From contig JAKSZP010012225.1 of the NCBI GenBank assembly GCA_022478985.1, forward strand, positions 1-64,000: DNA of 64,000 nucleotides, read 5' to 3'. Within the stretch, counting starts at the first letter, position 1. Each line of letters starts with the position of its first letter. A program made the translations under genes and the position numbers. This document shows positions 1-11,829 of this stretch, piece by piece. The DNA comes from Massospora cicadina (Eukaryota > Entomophthoromycota > Entomophthoromycetes > Entomophthorales > Entomophthoraceae). The notes below the pieces were generated by a model. That model was not told where the DNA came from. It searched no databases and saw only the letters and a program-made list of their open reading frames with translations.

Positions 1-88
1 GAGCTGGTGGTTTGGACAAGTTTGTGGGAGTTCCCTTGTTGCTGGAATGTTACAGCAGTTGCTGGCGTCATATTAAATTGAGGGGCGG

Positions 89-844
89 TTTGTTGGGCCT
101 CGCTAAATTGGGGAGGCCCATCCAGATTGGAATTAACTCCAGCAAATTGGGAGGAGGGAGATGTTTCATCACCATCCCAATCTATTCAGGTAAATTCAGC
201 CCGAGTATTTGCTGTGATTTCGTGGGCAAAACTCACCGGCTGATTGGTGAATTGGTCATTTTCAGCATATGGAGATAAAGTGCTGACTTGAGAAGTGCCG
301 ATTATGGGGTTTAAATGGGATGGGTGAGATTGGGACTGGTGTGAAGTTTCAGAATCTGAACCATTTAAATCCCCATTGGGAAGAGTAGATTGTCCCAATT
401 TGGTGATTAGTGAACCAGAATGTGCAGCTAATCCAATCTTACATCCGAGGGTTTGGGGGCCAGGTGATTGTTGGGCCTCGCTAAATTAGGTGGCCCATCC
501 AGATTGGGATTAACTCCAGCCAATTGGGAGGAGGGCGATGTTTCATCACCATCCCAATCTATTTGGGTAAATTCAACCCAAGTATTTGCTGTGATTTTTT
601 GGGCAAAACTCATTGGCTGATTGGTGAATTGGTCATTTTCAGCATATGGAAATAAAGTGCCGACTTGAGAAGTGCCAATTACGGGGTTTAAATGGGACGG
701 GTGAGATTGGAACTGGTGTGAAGTTCCAAAATCCGAACCATTTGAATCCCCATTGGGAAGAGTAGATTGTCCCAATTAGGTGCTTAGTGAACCAGAATGT
801 GCGGCTAATCCAACCTTGCATCTGAGGGTTTTGGGGCCAGGTAG
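89..844. repeat. 377-bp tandem duplication, two copies
   Basis: Two head-to-tail copies, about 89-466 and 467-844, offset by 377-378 bp. Both contain the same landmarks in the same order, such as TTGTTGGGCCTCGC at 90 and 468. They differ by scattered substitutions and small indels, so the duplication is not recent. It lies inside the minus-strand coding region described next and duplicates its C-terminal part. Confidence 0.9.
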
Positions 845-1264
845 CTGGGTATCGCCCCTCATGGAGGGAGCCAGAAACACGGCGTCAGCAATATTAGATG
901 GGGCTGAATTAGCTGACACAATGGGGGAGGTGAATGCCTGGATGGGCTGAGTTGCATTCAACTGAGAAGACGCCATTAAAACAGCGTGGGTGATGGCCTC
1001 CTTGGTTGGAGGGGGCCCAGCAGGTTGGTGGGAGGCAGCGCACACAGAGCTGTTAGGCGTGCAGGTTGCAGAAGTGCAATCAGGTGAACTGGCGCTAGTT
1101 GAAGTAGCTCCAGGTTGGGGGGTGGTGCCTGCTTTCATGGCTGCTGCTTGAGAGTGGGTGATTCTGGTTGACCCTGAGGTGGGTAACCGAGGGTTGCTTC
1201 GTTTGGGGGTGGTGCTGGCTCGTTTAACATATCCTGCGGGTTCTTTTGCGGGGTTTCCCGCCAT
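186..1264 (-). pseudogene. Broken ORF of unknown function, possibly a retroelement ORF1/gag-like protein
   Basis: The frame opens with ATG at 1262-1264 (N-terminus MAGNPAKEPAGYVKRAS). It is rich in Ser, Thr, Pro and Ala with a basic start, and reaches an in-frame TAA at 776-778. The same frame continues past the stop to 428 (LGQSTLPNGD...). After a frameshift the duplicated copy repeats the same peptide down to 186. No catalytic motif or zinc knuckle is visible. Low complexity and a basic N-terminus would suit a retroelement ORF1 or gag, but nothing proves it. The left end is cut by the window edge. Confidence 0.4.
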
Positions 1265-2600
1265 ATTTGCTAATAGTTTTCGTAAATCTCTTTAGTGGAG
1301 CTAAATTTCAGGCTGAATTGATTTTCGAAAAGTGATGCTTAGCAGAAAGAGATTATTTGCTGAGATCTCTTGTAGCACCAATTGTTTGGCTAAACTGTCC
1401 GTGCCTATGGTGAGCTTAATGACATTATAAGTCATCCTTAACATGTGTTACCCTTGAGATTCAAATGGAATTTTTCCAGCCTCTTCCTTGGCGTTATCAG
1501 CACCAAGGTATCCTCAACTGAAAGTGTCTTCTTCCAATTTGGTTAATCTCAGATTGGTTACTGGCGATCACTACACTTTATACAACTAAAATGCAAACAG
1601 AAAGATAAATTTAAGACTCTGTAGAGAGGCTTCTTATTAAGATAAAACGTGAATTATTTTATACTTTAAGGGAAAATCAAAATATATAATAGATGGATTA
1701 TTTGGAAATGATTAGGAGTCTGGGGTTTTGATATAAGATTTTCAAGATCCTCAAGTTAGACGTCTTCTGATTGCTGCTTTTGTAACTGCATCCATTTGAG
1801 AATAATTTTTGTAACTACAAGCTCAGTATTGTAGTGGTTACTTCTGAACCTGGATTTTCAGGTGCCTTTGTTATAGTACCCGCTTCTGGGTTTTAGCTCA
1901 TTGTGCTCTTTTTTAAAATTGGTTGATTGCCAAATTTGTTAATTTTGGTTTCAAATTCAGGTTTAAGCGATGGCGATCCTATACTTAACCTTGCAATGTT
2001 TCTTTAAGCAACTCTCAAAATTGGATAGTTGCCCAATGTGGTAAATTCACCTTCAAACTTCAGGCGCTTATTTCAGCATAATTTGGTTCACTCATCATTT
2101 TATCACTGGCAGAATGCAAGTTATTTTGGACATCCAAGGGTAAATAATGGTGTCAATTTTCTTATAAACTTTTTGTGACAATGTCATCTTCATATATTAA
2201 ATCTTCTAACTCGTCAAGGAAAAATTATTCTTATGACATCATTCAACTTTGACAAAAATTCCTTTTCTTGCCTTCATCTATAAAAGGCCTTGATCACCCC
2301 CATCAATGGTAAGCTGGTTGCCTGTACTTCTAATAATTTTGGTTGTTTGTAATCATTCCGCTGGTTGAGGAATGACTTGGTACACCAGCCACTGCCTCAT
2401 CAACAACAGTGCTGATAGACCTATCAAATGACAATATTTTCCTTCAGCTAGCACTCAGATTTATGTGTTCATGATGGAATTGAACAAGCAACCTTCAGGT
2501 TGGTAGCAGTATGCCCTACTGATTCAGCTTCTACCCCCTATCATTTAGAAAACCTCTATAAATTTTTTATAATATTTTTTGGGGATAAATAACAGCCTTC
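1265..2600. other. Non-coding AT-rich stretch
   Basis: No credible coding region on either strand. It probably contains the 5' flank of the ORF above. Near its right end is a weak tRNA-like segment, listed separately. I see no LTR pair or terminal repeats. Confidence 0.5.
2435..2535 (-). repeat. Possible tRNA-derived SINE head
   Basis: On the minus strand there is a box-A-like segment (AGCTGAATCAGTAGGGCA) followed about 35 nt later by a good box B (TTGTTCAATTCC). The stems do not pair well, so this is not a functional tRNA. It could be the RNA polymerase III promoter of a SINE whose body continues toward 2300. No target-site duplication was identified. Confidence 0.3.
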
Positions 2601-2785
2601 AAAAAAGGCACTAATAATTATGAATAAATTGATAAGATAAGATTATAAATAATAACCTTTTTGAAGTCACCTCCATATTTCAAAGATCTTATAGAATTTT
2701 GCTCACAAATAAAGATTTGATTTTATATTGGATTGGGTCCAAGTTTAAACTATAAGCAACTAAGACTATACGGGGGTGAGTATAA
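2601..2785. repeat. Foldback repeat J, copy 1, left arm and loop
   Basis: Resembles the better-preserved J copy at 43718-45975: an arm containing CTTTTTGAAG followed by a loop with GGATTGGGTCCAAG and AACTATAAGCAACT. The matching right arm appears only at about 42191-42310, on the far side of Helitron H1. J was therefore split by H1 between A2785 and T42171. Confidence 0.7.
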
Positions 2786-2967
2786 TCTATATATAAAAAT
2801 AGAAATACCACTGACTGACTCATCACATAATATATCAAGAAATTACCAACCTAGAAGTTTTAAATTTGGTATATAGGTTCCTTAAGTGATGTAGGTGAGC
2901 ACTAAGAAGGAGTGTTAAAAATTCAAATTAAAATAAAAAAGTTTTATATATAACAAGTGAATTACTA

Positions 2968-3528
2968 AGTTATAATTTTGGCAGTATTGTTGGGATACGC
3001 CATAAGGGTCACATAGGATAAAACTCACTGAACAATTGATGGACAATGTGAGGATCGTTAGCCTTAAAACAAACTGTAATTAATTTTAATAAATAAGAAG
3101 CAATCCGCTCTTATCAATCTATTTTATTTAAATTAATATTAGCTGATTCCTTTTGCTCTGCTCTACTTCCTATTAACAATAAATCCTCCTCAAACGTCCC
3201 ATCTCAATTATATCAATGACTTTGGTCAATACAACACCTTTAGCTTATACTATTTGGTTCCACCATATTCTCATTGGCTCCAGCAGAAATGCTAATCTTA
3301 AGTTCACTATTGCCTTAGTTCAAGGTGGTCTAATAAACATTTGTCAAATTTTGACATCGCCTTATCACCTTATTTAAAGAAAATCCATTAAATTACCCTT
3401 CTGGACCCATTATTGCCTTATCCCACCGCACTTGAATATCTGCACACCTGTAATCATGGTTGGAGAATTCTAGACAATCTGCTGTAGCTAATTATGGCTT
3501 ATTTTCTAGTTATATCAGAATCCTGACA
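2968..3528 (-). repeat. 3' LTR of element D
   Basis: Starts AGTTATAATTTTGG (the first base of the terminal TG is mutated) and ends in CCTGACA. It matches 23556-23743 and then 39585-39950 in order, which is how the split 5' LTR was recognised. On its right lies TTACCCCCC, the polypurine tract of a minus-strand element. Confidence 0.85.
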
Positions 3529-3538
3529 TTACCCCCCT
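3529..3538 (-). promoter_or_regulatory. Polypurine tract of element D
   Basis: TTACCCCCCT on the plus strand reads AGGGGGGTAA on the coding strand, directly against the 3' LTR. It would prime plus-strand DNA synthesis. The same layout occurs in A (5431), B (32487) and C (24439). Confidence 0.75.
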
Positions 3539-3589
3539 TGACTGGGCAATAAGTCTTCTATTGTTTAAATGCCTAAAGGAACTTTTCAT

Positions 3590-4818
3590 GCACTTGATTA
3601 ATAATCTGGCCACTTGTGAGGTCCTTGATAGTATAGGCATAGACACCTGTTTTCTTATTGATTACAAACGGACCAATCCATTTGTGGCCAGTTTGTGCTT
3701 CCAGCAACCCATGCTGATCATGGAGTAGAACCAGCTCTCCATCTTTAAACTGAGCTAGCCTGCTACGCCGCTAACAATTGGCGGCCTGGTTCTTTATTTT
3801 TTGGCCAAACTGAAGTATTATGCTTCAGTTTGCAACTTAATTAAATTGTTTGCTAGGTTATTCAAGTAACGTTGAGGAGCCATTACATTGTTATCTTCTA
3901 CGCAGGCATAGAGCAGTGCCAGAAGAGCAGGGTGTTGTCCATATAGCAATTGAAATGGGACTCTTCTCCGTGGAGGAATGATAGTAATTATTATATGCAA
4001 AGATGGTGTTGGAAAGGAGGGAACTCCAATCTGAAAATTGATCTTCTACCAATTTATGGAGTATGTTCACTAAAGTCTCATTAACTCGCTCAACCATCCC
4101 ATTAGACTTGGGGTTATATGGGGTTATCAAAACCCCATGGATGGCCATAAGATCATTCAGTTTTGGAAGGAAGTGGGAGGTGAAGTTGATACTGTTTTTG
4201 GTAAGGTTGAACTGAGGGCAGCCATGTCACTGGATAATACAATTCATTATAAACTTAGACACCGTGACCGCCCTCAAATCCCTCTTTGCCTGTGTTTCAA
4301 CCCACCTGGTCAAGTAGTTAATCGCCACCAGAATATATTTTAGCCAGTTAGCTCCAGTTGGCAGAGGGACAACGACATCAATGAAAACCATATGTCAAGC
4401 AAAATGCAGTTTCACTAATGGTACAAGGTCTTTTGGTGTAAAACGCCTTTTCACTTGGCACTAATGGCAACAAAAGATTGTTTTTAGCACATCAAAGTTC
4501 TAACCCAGTAATACTAAGGCCTTAACAACTCCACCAAACTTACAAACTCCACCATTTTTTACTGCCTTTTGTGTGCACATAATAATGTTAGGCAATTCCA
4601 AGGGGGATGGAAAGTTCACCGTAGAATCCCCAATCCATCTGTACAACTCTCTGTTCCACTGGAAGGTGTTGGCTCGCATCTCATATAATGCCTTATAACT
4701 TGTGGTTGTTCATCATTGTATCTGCCTCAAAACATTTTTTCATACATTACATTGCTGAGATCCGCCATAAAGGCAATGGTAAATCTTAATAATCAATTAA
4801 TGTTCTGGTGTTTGCTCC
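3590..4818 (-). pseudogene. Element D integrase (decayed)
   Basis: C-terminal half of pol. At 3891-4148 the peptide contains TPYNPKSNGMVERVNETL, the conserved end of the Ty3 integrase core. A GPF-type C-terminal module follows toward 3600, with end-of-pol text like that of A and B. Several frameshifts and stops break it. The pol sequence stops at GCTCC (4814-4818), where element A is inserted, and resumes at 19423. Unlike A and B, pol runs almost straight into the polypurine tract with no extra ORF. Confidence 0.75.
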
Positions 4819-5430
4819 TGTTGTAATTTTGGCAATACCCTATATATTCACCAAAGGGTTTTTTACACAAGGTTATACCCACTGAATAATTAGAATGGAT
4901 GATTTGAAGATTGTCAGTTCCTCAGAACACTTTTGTAAACAAACAACTATAATAAAAAAGGGAGCAATCTCCCCAAAAAGTCTCTTTATTTTAATCTAAT
5001 AACTCGGAGGATCTCTTCTAGTCTTCTTCCTCTTGCTTTCTTCCTTCTCAACCCTAAAAACCTCCTCCTCCTCAATCCTCTCATCTTGCTAATATCTCAG
5101 TGACCTCAGTTGGTACCAACTCTTTTTCTTAGTTGTTTCATTCCGCCATATTCTCATTGGTTTTGGCTTGTTGTTCTTCAACTCTTTATTGCCCTATTTG
5201 AGGCAATCTAAATTATCTTCATCAAATGTTGAAATCACCTTATCGCCCTATTTTGAAGTCAATCCAATATTGACCCATTATAACTCAATATCGCTTCACC
5301 CTAAGGCCATTGAATACTTGTAGTTTTGAAACATCCTTGGCAGATCTACCCATTGAATCTTTGGCGGAATTCCTTCAATGATCAGTTGGTCATTATTGTG
5401 GCTTGTCATTCAGTCATACAGATTTAGACA
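4819..5430 (-). repeat. 3' LTR of element A
   Basis: TGTTGTAATTTTGGC...TTTAGACA, 612 bp, collinear with 18810-19422. It is followed by the polypurine tract TTATCCCCCCC (5431-5441). Confidence 0.9.
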
Positions 5431-5543
5431 TTATCCCCCCCTTGACTGTACAATAAGCTGTACAACATTTTTCCTTCAACGCCATGCGAACCATTTTGCG
5501 CCAATAGTCACAGGTCTTCAGTTTCAATTTCTTCTTCCATATT

Positions 5544-7842
5544 TTGCTTGGTGCAGAGTTGCCTGACTCAGGCCACATCCCTCTTCACCTGTTTTCCCTT
5601 TCCCCGGCTGATGAGGATGAGGCTTACGTGGACCTCATGACCGTTCTAACCCAGGAAGAGCTTCTTCCTAAATTTGTCAGCCATTTGGCTTCCTGGCGCG
5701 CCCCCTTGGGGACATCATGGCCCAACTACACTGGGAAGGGGAGCAGAGCTGAGGACCTTCATATAACAAAGTGGCCCAGCTCCTGGCGAGCAGCTTTAGT
5801 TGGGTAGTGCTTCCATCTACTGCTGAGCCTCACACCACATCTTTTTATGTTCAGGGGATGCTGTGCTTCATGCAGCGGATGATAGCCAGCTGGTCAGGGT
5901 TTTTTACCCGCGCTCCTACCCACTTCCAGTCCCTGGGGTAAACTTCTGCAACAACTGGCTAGCTTGCCTTTGATATGGGGTCACCACAGCGTTTGCCACC
6001 CTCAGCGCCAAATATCTATCCCAGTACCTTCTCATTATGACGCTCTTAGGTAACCTAATTTTCACCCCACAACCGCTTTAGGATCAGGGATAAAGCTGCA
6101 CCAGGAAGCCTTTGAGTGGGCCCAGCAAACAGCATTCACCACAACTGCTCCTTTTCTGATGGCGTATCCAAGCATGTAGGACTTCCTTGTAGATTGCCTG
6201 CCGCTGGGTGAAGCCTTTTCCCCTTGAACTGGGGCTCACCTGCTTACTCACCAGCCCTTACATGTAAGTCCAGGGGAATGTCCCCTGTTTATTGATCAGG
6301 CCCTGTTCCTGTTTCCAAGCAAAAAGGCTCCAAAGAAGGTGGCTGTACCACTCATCACCCAGGGTGATCTCACCCACGTGGTGGATGAGCGCTGGATAAC
6401 AGCTCTCCTTCTTCAAATTCCTCACCAAGTGCCCACATTCACCTCTCCCAAACTGGTGCATCTGATCAGGAAAATTTTCACTGAAATCGCCAAAATGAAG
6501 TTGGTCAGTCCAAAAACGAGTGGAAAAGAGCCCAATGATCAGGATCCGCATAGTTGAAAAGGAATGAAGATTGACTCATCAGCTGGAAAGCTGATGGTTT
6601 CAATTCAGCCAACACCATGATCATCAAAATTAACCCCCTCCCAAAATCTTTAGGATGATCCCCAATATGCAGGTAGCAGCATTGGATGCCATTGACAATA
6701 GTTTAAAGCTCCCTTATAGCCAGTTAGGTGTTAAAGCCGGTGCAACGCTTTTAACCAAACAAACAGCCTAGCGACCGGGCATGGGCAGGTTGGGCGTCCC
6801 AAACCTGTTCCCAACCAATTGGGACTGCCCCTACATGGGTTGGCCTTGGGGGTTTCTGTTGCTTGTCGGGCTAGATGCTGTTATGCCAACCGCCAGAAAT
6901 GCAGTTGAGTCTTGGTTCAGGCGTTCAAGGTTGAACTGACAGTGACTCAACCTGCCACTAAACCCTTAAAGTAAGTTCCCAGTGAACTTACCTGTCCCCA
7001 TTCCCAAATAATTCACCAGTTAGGTCGAACTTGAGGGACCTGATCTCAGCTTGTTTCCTCTCCAAATTGACCACTATTTAATCAGTAGCATTGTACTGAT
7101 AAAATTGTTGGTTGATTTTTCTTTCCTAAATTTTATATTAAAAACCTAACCAAAATTTTGTTTTTAGGTTGAAAAATAAACCGCTTTTTCTGCTGACACA
7201 CACACCCCTCAGGGTTAATGGCCGTATTTGTCTGGTATTTTGTTATTTTCCTGTACGAGATACTGGCTCACTGGCAGCTATAGGTAAAACTCCTTTCCAG
7301 TTTCATATCCGTTGTACCAGCAGCAGTGCCTTTGGCATCCTGTTTGCCGTTTGGGTGCTCTGGCACCTAGGCTGGCAGGCCAGTCTAATTCTTACTTGCT
7401 GTTTTCCTGACATTACAACTCCAACCCCTCTTCTTGCTTACTCATTGATCTCCCAGGACCATCAACGCATGTGGTTGTGGGCTTTGCTCCTAGTGGGGCA
7501 AGAACAGTTTTAAAATTGATCAACCAGCTGAGCTCTCACCACCTCGCTTTATGCCATAGAACCCCAGTCCATCCTCCTCTTCCAGTCCCTCCGCACCAGC
7601 CTCCCCTCCTCAAACTAGCGCAGTGGCCCCTGACAGATGATGGCCCCCTCACTCTTGCCATGGCAGCCTTCGCCTCCACCCCCAACCCCAGAAGGGCCCA
7701 TAGAATCCATGGCACCCTTGAAGTGGAAGAAGATGAAATGAAGGTCCCATCAGTCAAAACAAAAGGAACACCGCAAGAAGCCAAAAAAGGTGGGAAGACA
7801 AAGTTGGTAAAGCAAAAGACCTCCAGCAGCAACCCCAAATAA
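5544..7842 (+). pseudogene. Antisense accessory ORF of element A, interrupted by solo LTR G
   Basis: Plus-strand coding remnant between the 3' LTR and the end of the minus-strand pol. Part one (5544 to about 6258) includes PADEDEAYVDLMTVLTQEE and LASWRAPLG. After solo LTR G it resumes at 7418 and ends at 7842 with a Lys-rich tail (KGTPQEAKKGGKTKLVKQK). Element B carries a collinear paralogue at 32590-33760. The function is unknown; the basic tail suggests nucleic-acid binding or nuclear targeting. Tail-to-tail placement with INT resembles the antisense ORFs described in some plant Ty3 elements. Confidence 0.55.
6263..7412. mobile_element. Solo LTR G
   Basis: A 1150-bp segment starting TGTAAGTCC and ending CCTGACA, flanked on both sides by TTACA (6258-6262 and 7413-7417). 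Removing it restores collinearity with element B (LLTSPYN region, 33300-33330). There is no internal retroelement coding, so it is a recombined solo LTR. Small ORFs within it on either strand look fortuitous. Confidence 0.85.
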
Positions 7843-7943
7843 ACGTAGTTTAACTCACATGAGATAGTATTGTACATGCATCACCATGTTCATCATCTTT
7901 TTTCCTTTTTTGTTATATTTTTTTATGCTTTTTTGGAGAGGCT

Positions 7944-9216
7944 CTATTGCTGCTTATATGGCTGAATAAATTTTGTGTTCACTTGATTTATAATATGACC
8001 ACTTTTGGGGTCCTTGATAGTATAACCAGCAACACCCGCTTTTTCTATTATCATGAATGGCCCAATCCAAATATTCGCAATCTTGTGCTTCTGCCAAACC
8101 CATGCTGATCGTGGAATAGCACCATATCTCAATCTTTGAACTGTGCTAGGCCACTTCACCATACCTGATTGGCAGCCTGGTTTTTGATTTTCTTGGCTAA
8201 GCTGAAAGAGTACACTTTGGTTTGTAATTTAATCAGTGTATTCATCAGGGAGGTCATATAGCATTGCAGATTCATTACGCTGGTGTCCTCTACACAGGCA
8301 TATAGAAGCACAGGCAGAGTGGGGTGCCATCTGTAAAGCAATTGGAAGGGGCTTTTCCTCATGGCAGAATGGAAGCTAATATTGTAGGCGAACACCATGG
8401 TAGAACAAAAGTACTTTAGTTGGAGGGCCTATCTGTAACAACTTCCTTAGTATGCTCACCAGTGTCCAATTAACCCATTCAACCATTCTGTTGGACTCAG
8501 GGTGATGCAGGGTTTTTAAAACCCCAGGGATGGCCATCATTTCGTTGATCTTGGGAATTATGTGAGAGTTAAATTTGTGCTGTTGTCAGTAAGAATAAAC
8601 TGCGGGTAGCCATGATGCTGAATGATGCATTCCATTACAAACTTAGCCAAAGTAACTGCCTCAGATCCTGAATGTCCTGCGCCTCAACCCACCTGGTCAA
8701 TTGGTCAACAGCCACCAGGATATACTTATACTGGTTAGCTCCAGTCAGCAGAGGTCACACAACAGCGATATAAACTGTATGCCACGCAAAGTGAGGGTTT
8801 TTTACCTGGTATGAAGTCTTCTGGCAGAACGGCTTCTCCACCTAGCACTGATGGCAGCAGGACATGGTATCAAGCACGACAAATTACATGTTTTCCTAAT
8901 AATACCACGGCCTCAACAATTCAAGAGTCTTTTATGACTCCACTATGGCCAACTGCTCGGTATGCACTCATGATAATTGGTCTGGTAGAAGGTCTGGGGA
9001 TATTAATGGTAGTGTCCCCTATACACTTATACAATTCCCCATTTTTCTGAAACGTATTGGTCCTGAATTTATCTAGTAACTTGATAACTTGAGGCGGTTC
9101 ATCGTCATACTTTCCACTGAGCATCTTGTCATATATTATGTTGCTTAAATCCGCCATAACTGCAATTGTTGGCAAATCTTAATAAGCAATCAGCGTTTTG
9201 GTGTTTTGCTCCTGGC
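7944..9216 (-). pseudogene. Element A integrase and RNase H/INT linker (decayed)
   Basis: At 7944-8162 the C-terminal module contains IWIGPFMIIEKAGVAGYTI (GPF motif), ending NTKFIQPYKQQ. At 8156-8398 is the integrase segment with MVFAYNISFHSAMRKSPFQL. At 8921-9175 is the linker between RNase H and INT (DLSNIIYDKMLSGKYDDEPP). These pieces are in different frames with stops between them. Pol is cut at CTGGC (9212-9216) by element E and resumes at 15153. Confidence 0.8.
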
Positions 9217-10055
9217 TGTAAGGAGAGTGTATTCAACTCTCATGTTTCCGGCGTGGTGGTGCACGGTGCACAAAGCCAAAACAAGGAAACTAGCCGTTAA
9301 TACTAAAGCTACTAGTGCCCAGCAAAGGGTGCTGGAGCAAAGGGTAACTCAGGCAAAGAAATGCGACAAATAACCAGCCAAAAACGTCGCAGTGCACAAT
9401 AAAGAAGGGGTAAATGACCCAGATTGGAGGGTACCTGGGAGAACCAACGGTGCATGAGGGTATAATCTTATTGCGTCCAAAATGGCAAGGTAACAGAGTG
9501 CAAGACCTCCTTGAAGAGGTTTGCGCACAGGATTGTTAGAAAAAAACATAAGCAAAATGGTAAAACGGAAAATGTTTTATTGCAAAGTCAACCAACAAGG
9601 AATGTTGGTCAGGGAAAACTTATTTAAAATCAGGCGGGGAATAAGGGGTTTGCTGCAGTGGGCTCAAGCACTGACCCACCAATAGGCCAATTTTACCATC
9701 TGAATTGGTCAAATATGCCAAAACTGACTTTACTCAAGTGATCAATTAATGTTGGATTTGACCCAAATGCATTGTTTCATAAATGGAACTGGTTTTAAAG
9801 CCCCATTCCTCAACAAATCAAATGGAACCGCCCTATTTGATTTGGTAGACCGTCTGTTTTAACGCCTGGACTGATGTAAGGAGCGGGCATTTTCCACCCC
9901 ACTAGTACCAACCTGGGCATATTTTGCCTGTACCCAGCGTTGGTCTAGGGTATTTCTAAGTTCTAGGAGGCCCTGTAATTTCACCTTCTGGACCTCCTGG
10001 CGCCCAATCTTATCCTTGAGGTTGTTCCCCACTATAATTTCATGTGACCATGACA
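9217..10055 (-). repeat. 3' LTR of element E
   Basis: Collinear with 14311-15152. Followed by TTACCCTCTCC (10056-10066), a polypurine tract on the coding strand. It contains the self-priming 11-mer AGTCAACCAAC at 9586-9596. Confidence 0.9.
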
Positions 10056-10164
10056 TTACCCTCTCCTCCCAACGGGGCTCAACCCCCCTCCAGGGGCTTG
10101 CACAAGGGAAAAGTTCTTGTGGGAAGGGGCCAACTTCATGGCGGCAACAGTCAGTTTAGGTTGA

Positions 10165-10365
10165 GATCCAGCACCCTGGGGGAAACGCTGGTGAAAGGCT
10201 TAAATCAGACTTTGGGCATGCACACAGTCGCGTGCTGGAACCCAACTGTTCTTTGCAGCGTCAAAGCCCTTCCAGGATACCAGGTACTCAAGTCTTCTTT
10301 TAACGCGGCGGGATGCAACTATTTCTCCACCTCCCACTCTGGCGCCCCATCCATGAGATAGGCCA
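10165..10365 (-). pseudogene. Element E chromodomain (frameshifted)
   Basis: The minus-strand translation gives EWEVEKI, then after a one-base slip RRLEYLVSWKGFD and SWVPARDC. This is the aromatic-rich core of chromodomains fused to the integrase C-terminus of chromoviruses. In that family the domain directs integration to marked chromatin. A frameshift at about 10320 puts it out of frame here. Confidence 0.75.
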
Positions 10366-11600
10366 AAGGAGTCTCTGGTGGGGGTCCTTAAACAACGTCA
10401 GTTTGCTCTCATGAAACACAGAGAAGATTTGGTATAAAGGGGGGAGATCTAGCTTTTACGAGGTATGGCCCACCTTTCTAACAACGCGGTAGGGGCTAAT
10501 TCTCTTTGGTCCCAGCTTCTTGCATGGCTGCTTAATAGGGATGTTATGAGCATCAAGCATCACGTAATCTCCTTCCTTGTATGCAGGACCCACTCAGCGC
10601 TTTCCATCAGCATTCTCCTTATACACTTGCATTGCTGCCTCTGAGCCTTATGGAAACCCTCTGGTATACTTTCTTGATAGTCTTAGCAAAGTCCACCACC
10701 GCTTCAACCTTAGACCCACAGCTGGGCTCCATGTTAAAGGCGGGGTTAAATACATTGCTGGCGAAAAACGGGGAACAACTGATCAATGAATGCAACGTGT
10801 TATTGTAACTAAATTGGGCCATAGTAAGGTGAGAAGCCCAATCTGAATGATCCGCGGTGGTGTAACACCGCAGAACTGTTCCAAGCACTGGTTCACTCGT
10901 TCAGTCTGCCCATCTGATTGGAGTGATAGGCAGTCAAACGGCAGGGGTGAATCTGAAGAGTCTTACACAACTCTTCCCAAAAGATGGAGGTAAATTAGGG
11001 TCCCCAGCCACTAATAATCTCTTGGGTAACCCCATGGAGCGCAAACACATGTGTAATGAAAAGCCTAGCCATCTCAGCCGCGGTTATTGTAGTTCTGCAA
11101 GGAATGAAGTGGGCGAACTTTGTAAAATGGTCCACCACCACCATGATGTCATCATAACCACCAAAGACAGGTAGTTCCACAGTGAAATCAACCCAGAGGG
11201 AAGTCCAGGGCCCATCAGCCTTTTGGACTGGTACTAACAACCCCGCTAAAGTCTGATGATTTAATTTCATCTGGTTGCATACCAGGCACTCCTTACAATA
11301 CCGCCACACCTTAGCAGGCAAGCCCTTCCAATTGTAGGTGCGAATATCAACTCCAAGGTCTTTGCTTTCTCCAGATGACTAATGGTGACTACATCATGAT
11401 GGTCCTGGATGATTTCTAGGTGCAGTGGTCCAGCAGGTACCCAAAGGCGTCCCTGAAACCACACCATCTCATCCTTTACATGATAACCTCTTGATGGATC
11501 CCCTTGATTTGAAGCGCTCTTTTCAAGTACAATAATATATTTTCCTGACAGCAGCTGAGAAAGGACAACCTTTATGAAAATACCATATTTCACCGCGTTT
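10365..11600 (-). pseudogene. Element E integrase (decayed)
   Basis: At 10995-11321 the peptide includes YCKECLVCNQMK (zinc-binding end), LWVDFTVELPVFGGYDDIMV, VVDHFTKFAHFIPC and LHGVTQEIISGWGP. This is the classical Ty3 integrase core, with the second-Asp region changed from SDRGP to SGWGP. Upstream H2C2 sequence (11340-11593) and downstream core (10619-10888) are in other frames. Confidence 0.85.
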
Positions 11601-11829
11601 TCCAGAGGTGCAAGAGCTGGCCCGTTGGCCAGGAGAGAGGAAGTTGTGACAGAAATTTATCGGGAAAAATCATCAACTGTGTGTTGTCATGGACTTCTAC
11701 CTCCTTCGGATCAGGAGCTAAAGCAGGGCTGCAGCTTAAAGCATTCGCCAAACCATTATCCTTGCCATTGGTGAATTCTTAAGAAAAGGCAAATTGGGCA
11801 AGGGTCTCATGGCAACAGGTCTGCCGTGG

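Noticed and set aside
7536..7877. 113-codon minus-strand open frame
   Set aside because: It is the reverse shadow of the antisense accessory ORF of element A, whose peptide is conserved in element B on the plus strand.
9217..10055. Element E primed by a host tRNA
   Set aside because: No TGG at the expected position after the 5' LTR; the self-complementary 11-mer is a better explanation.
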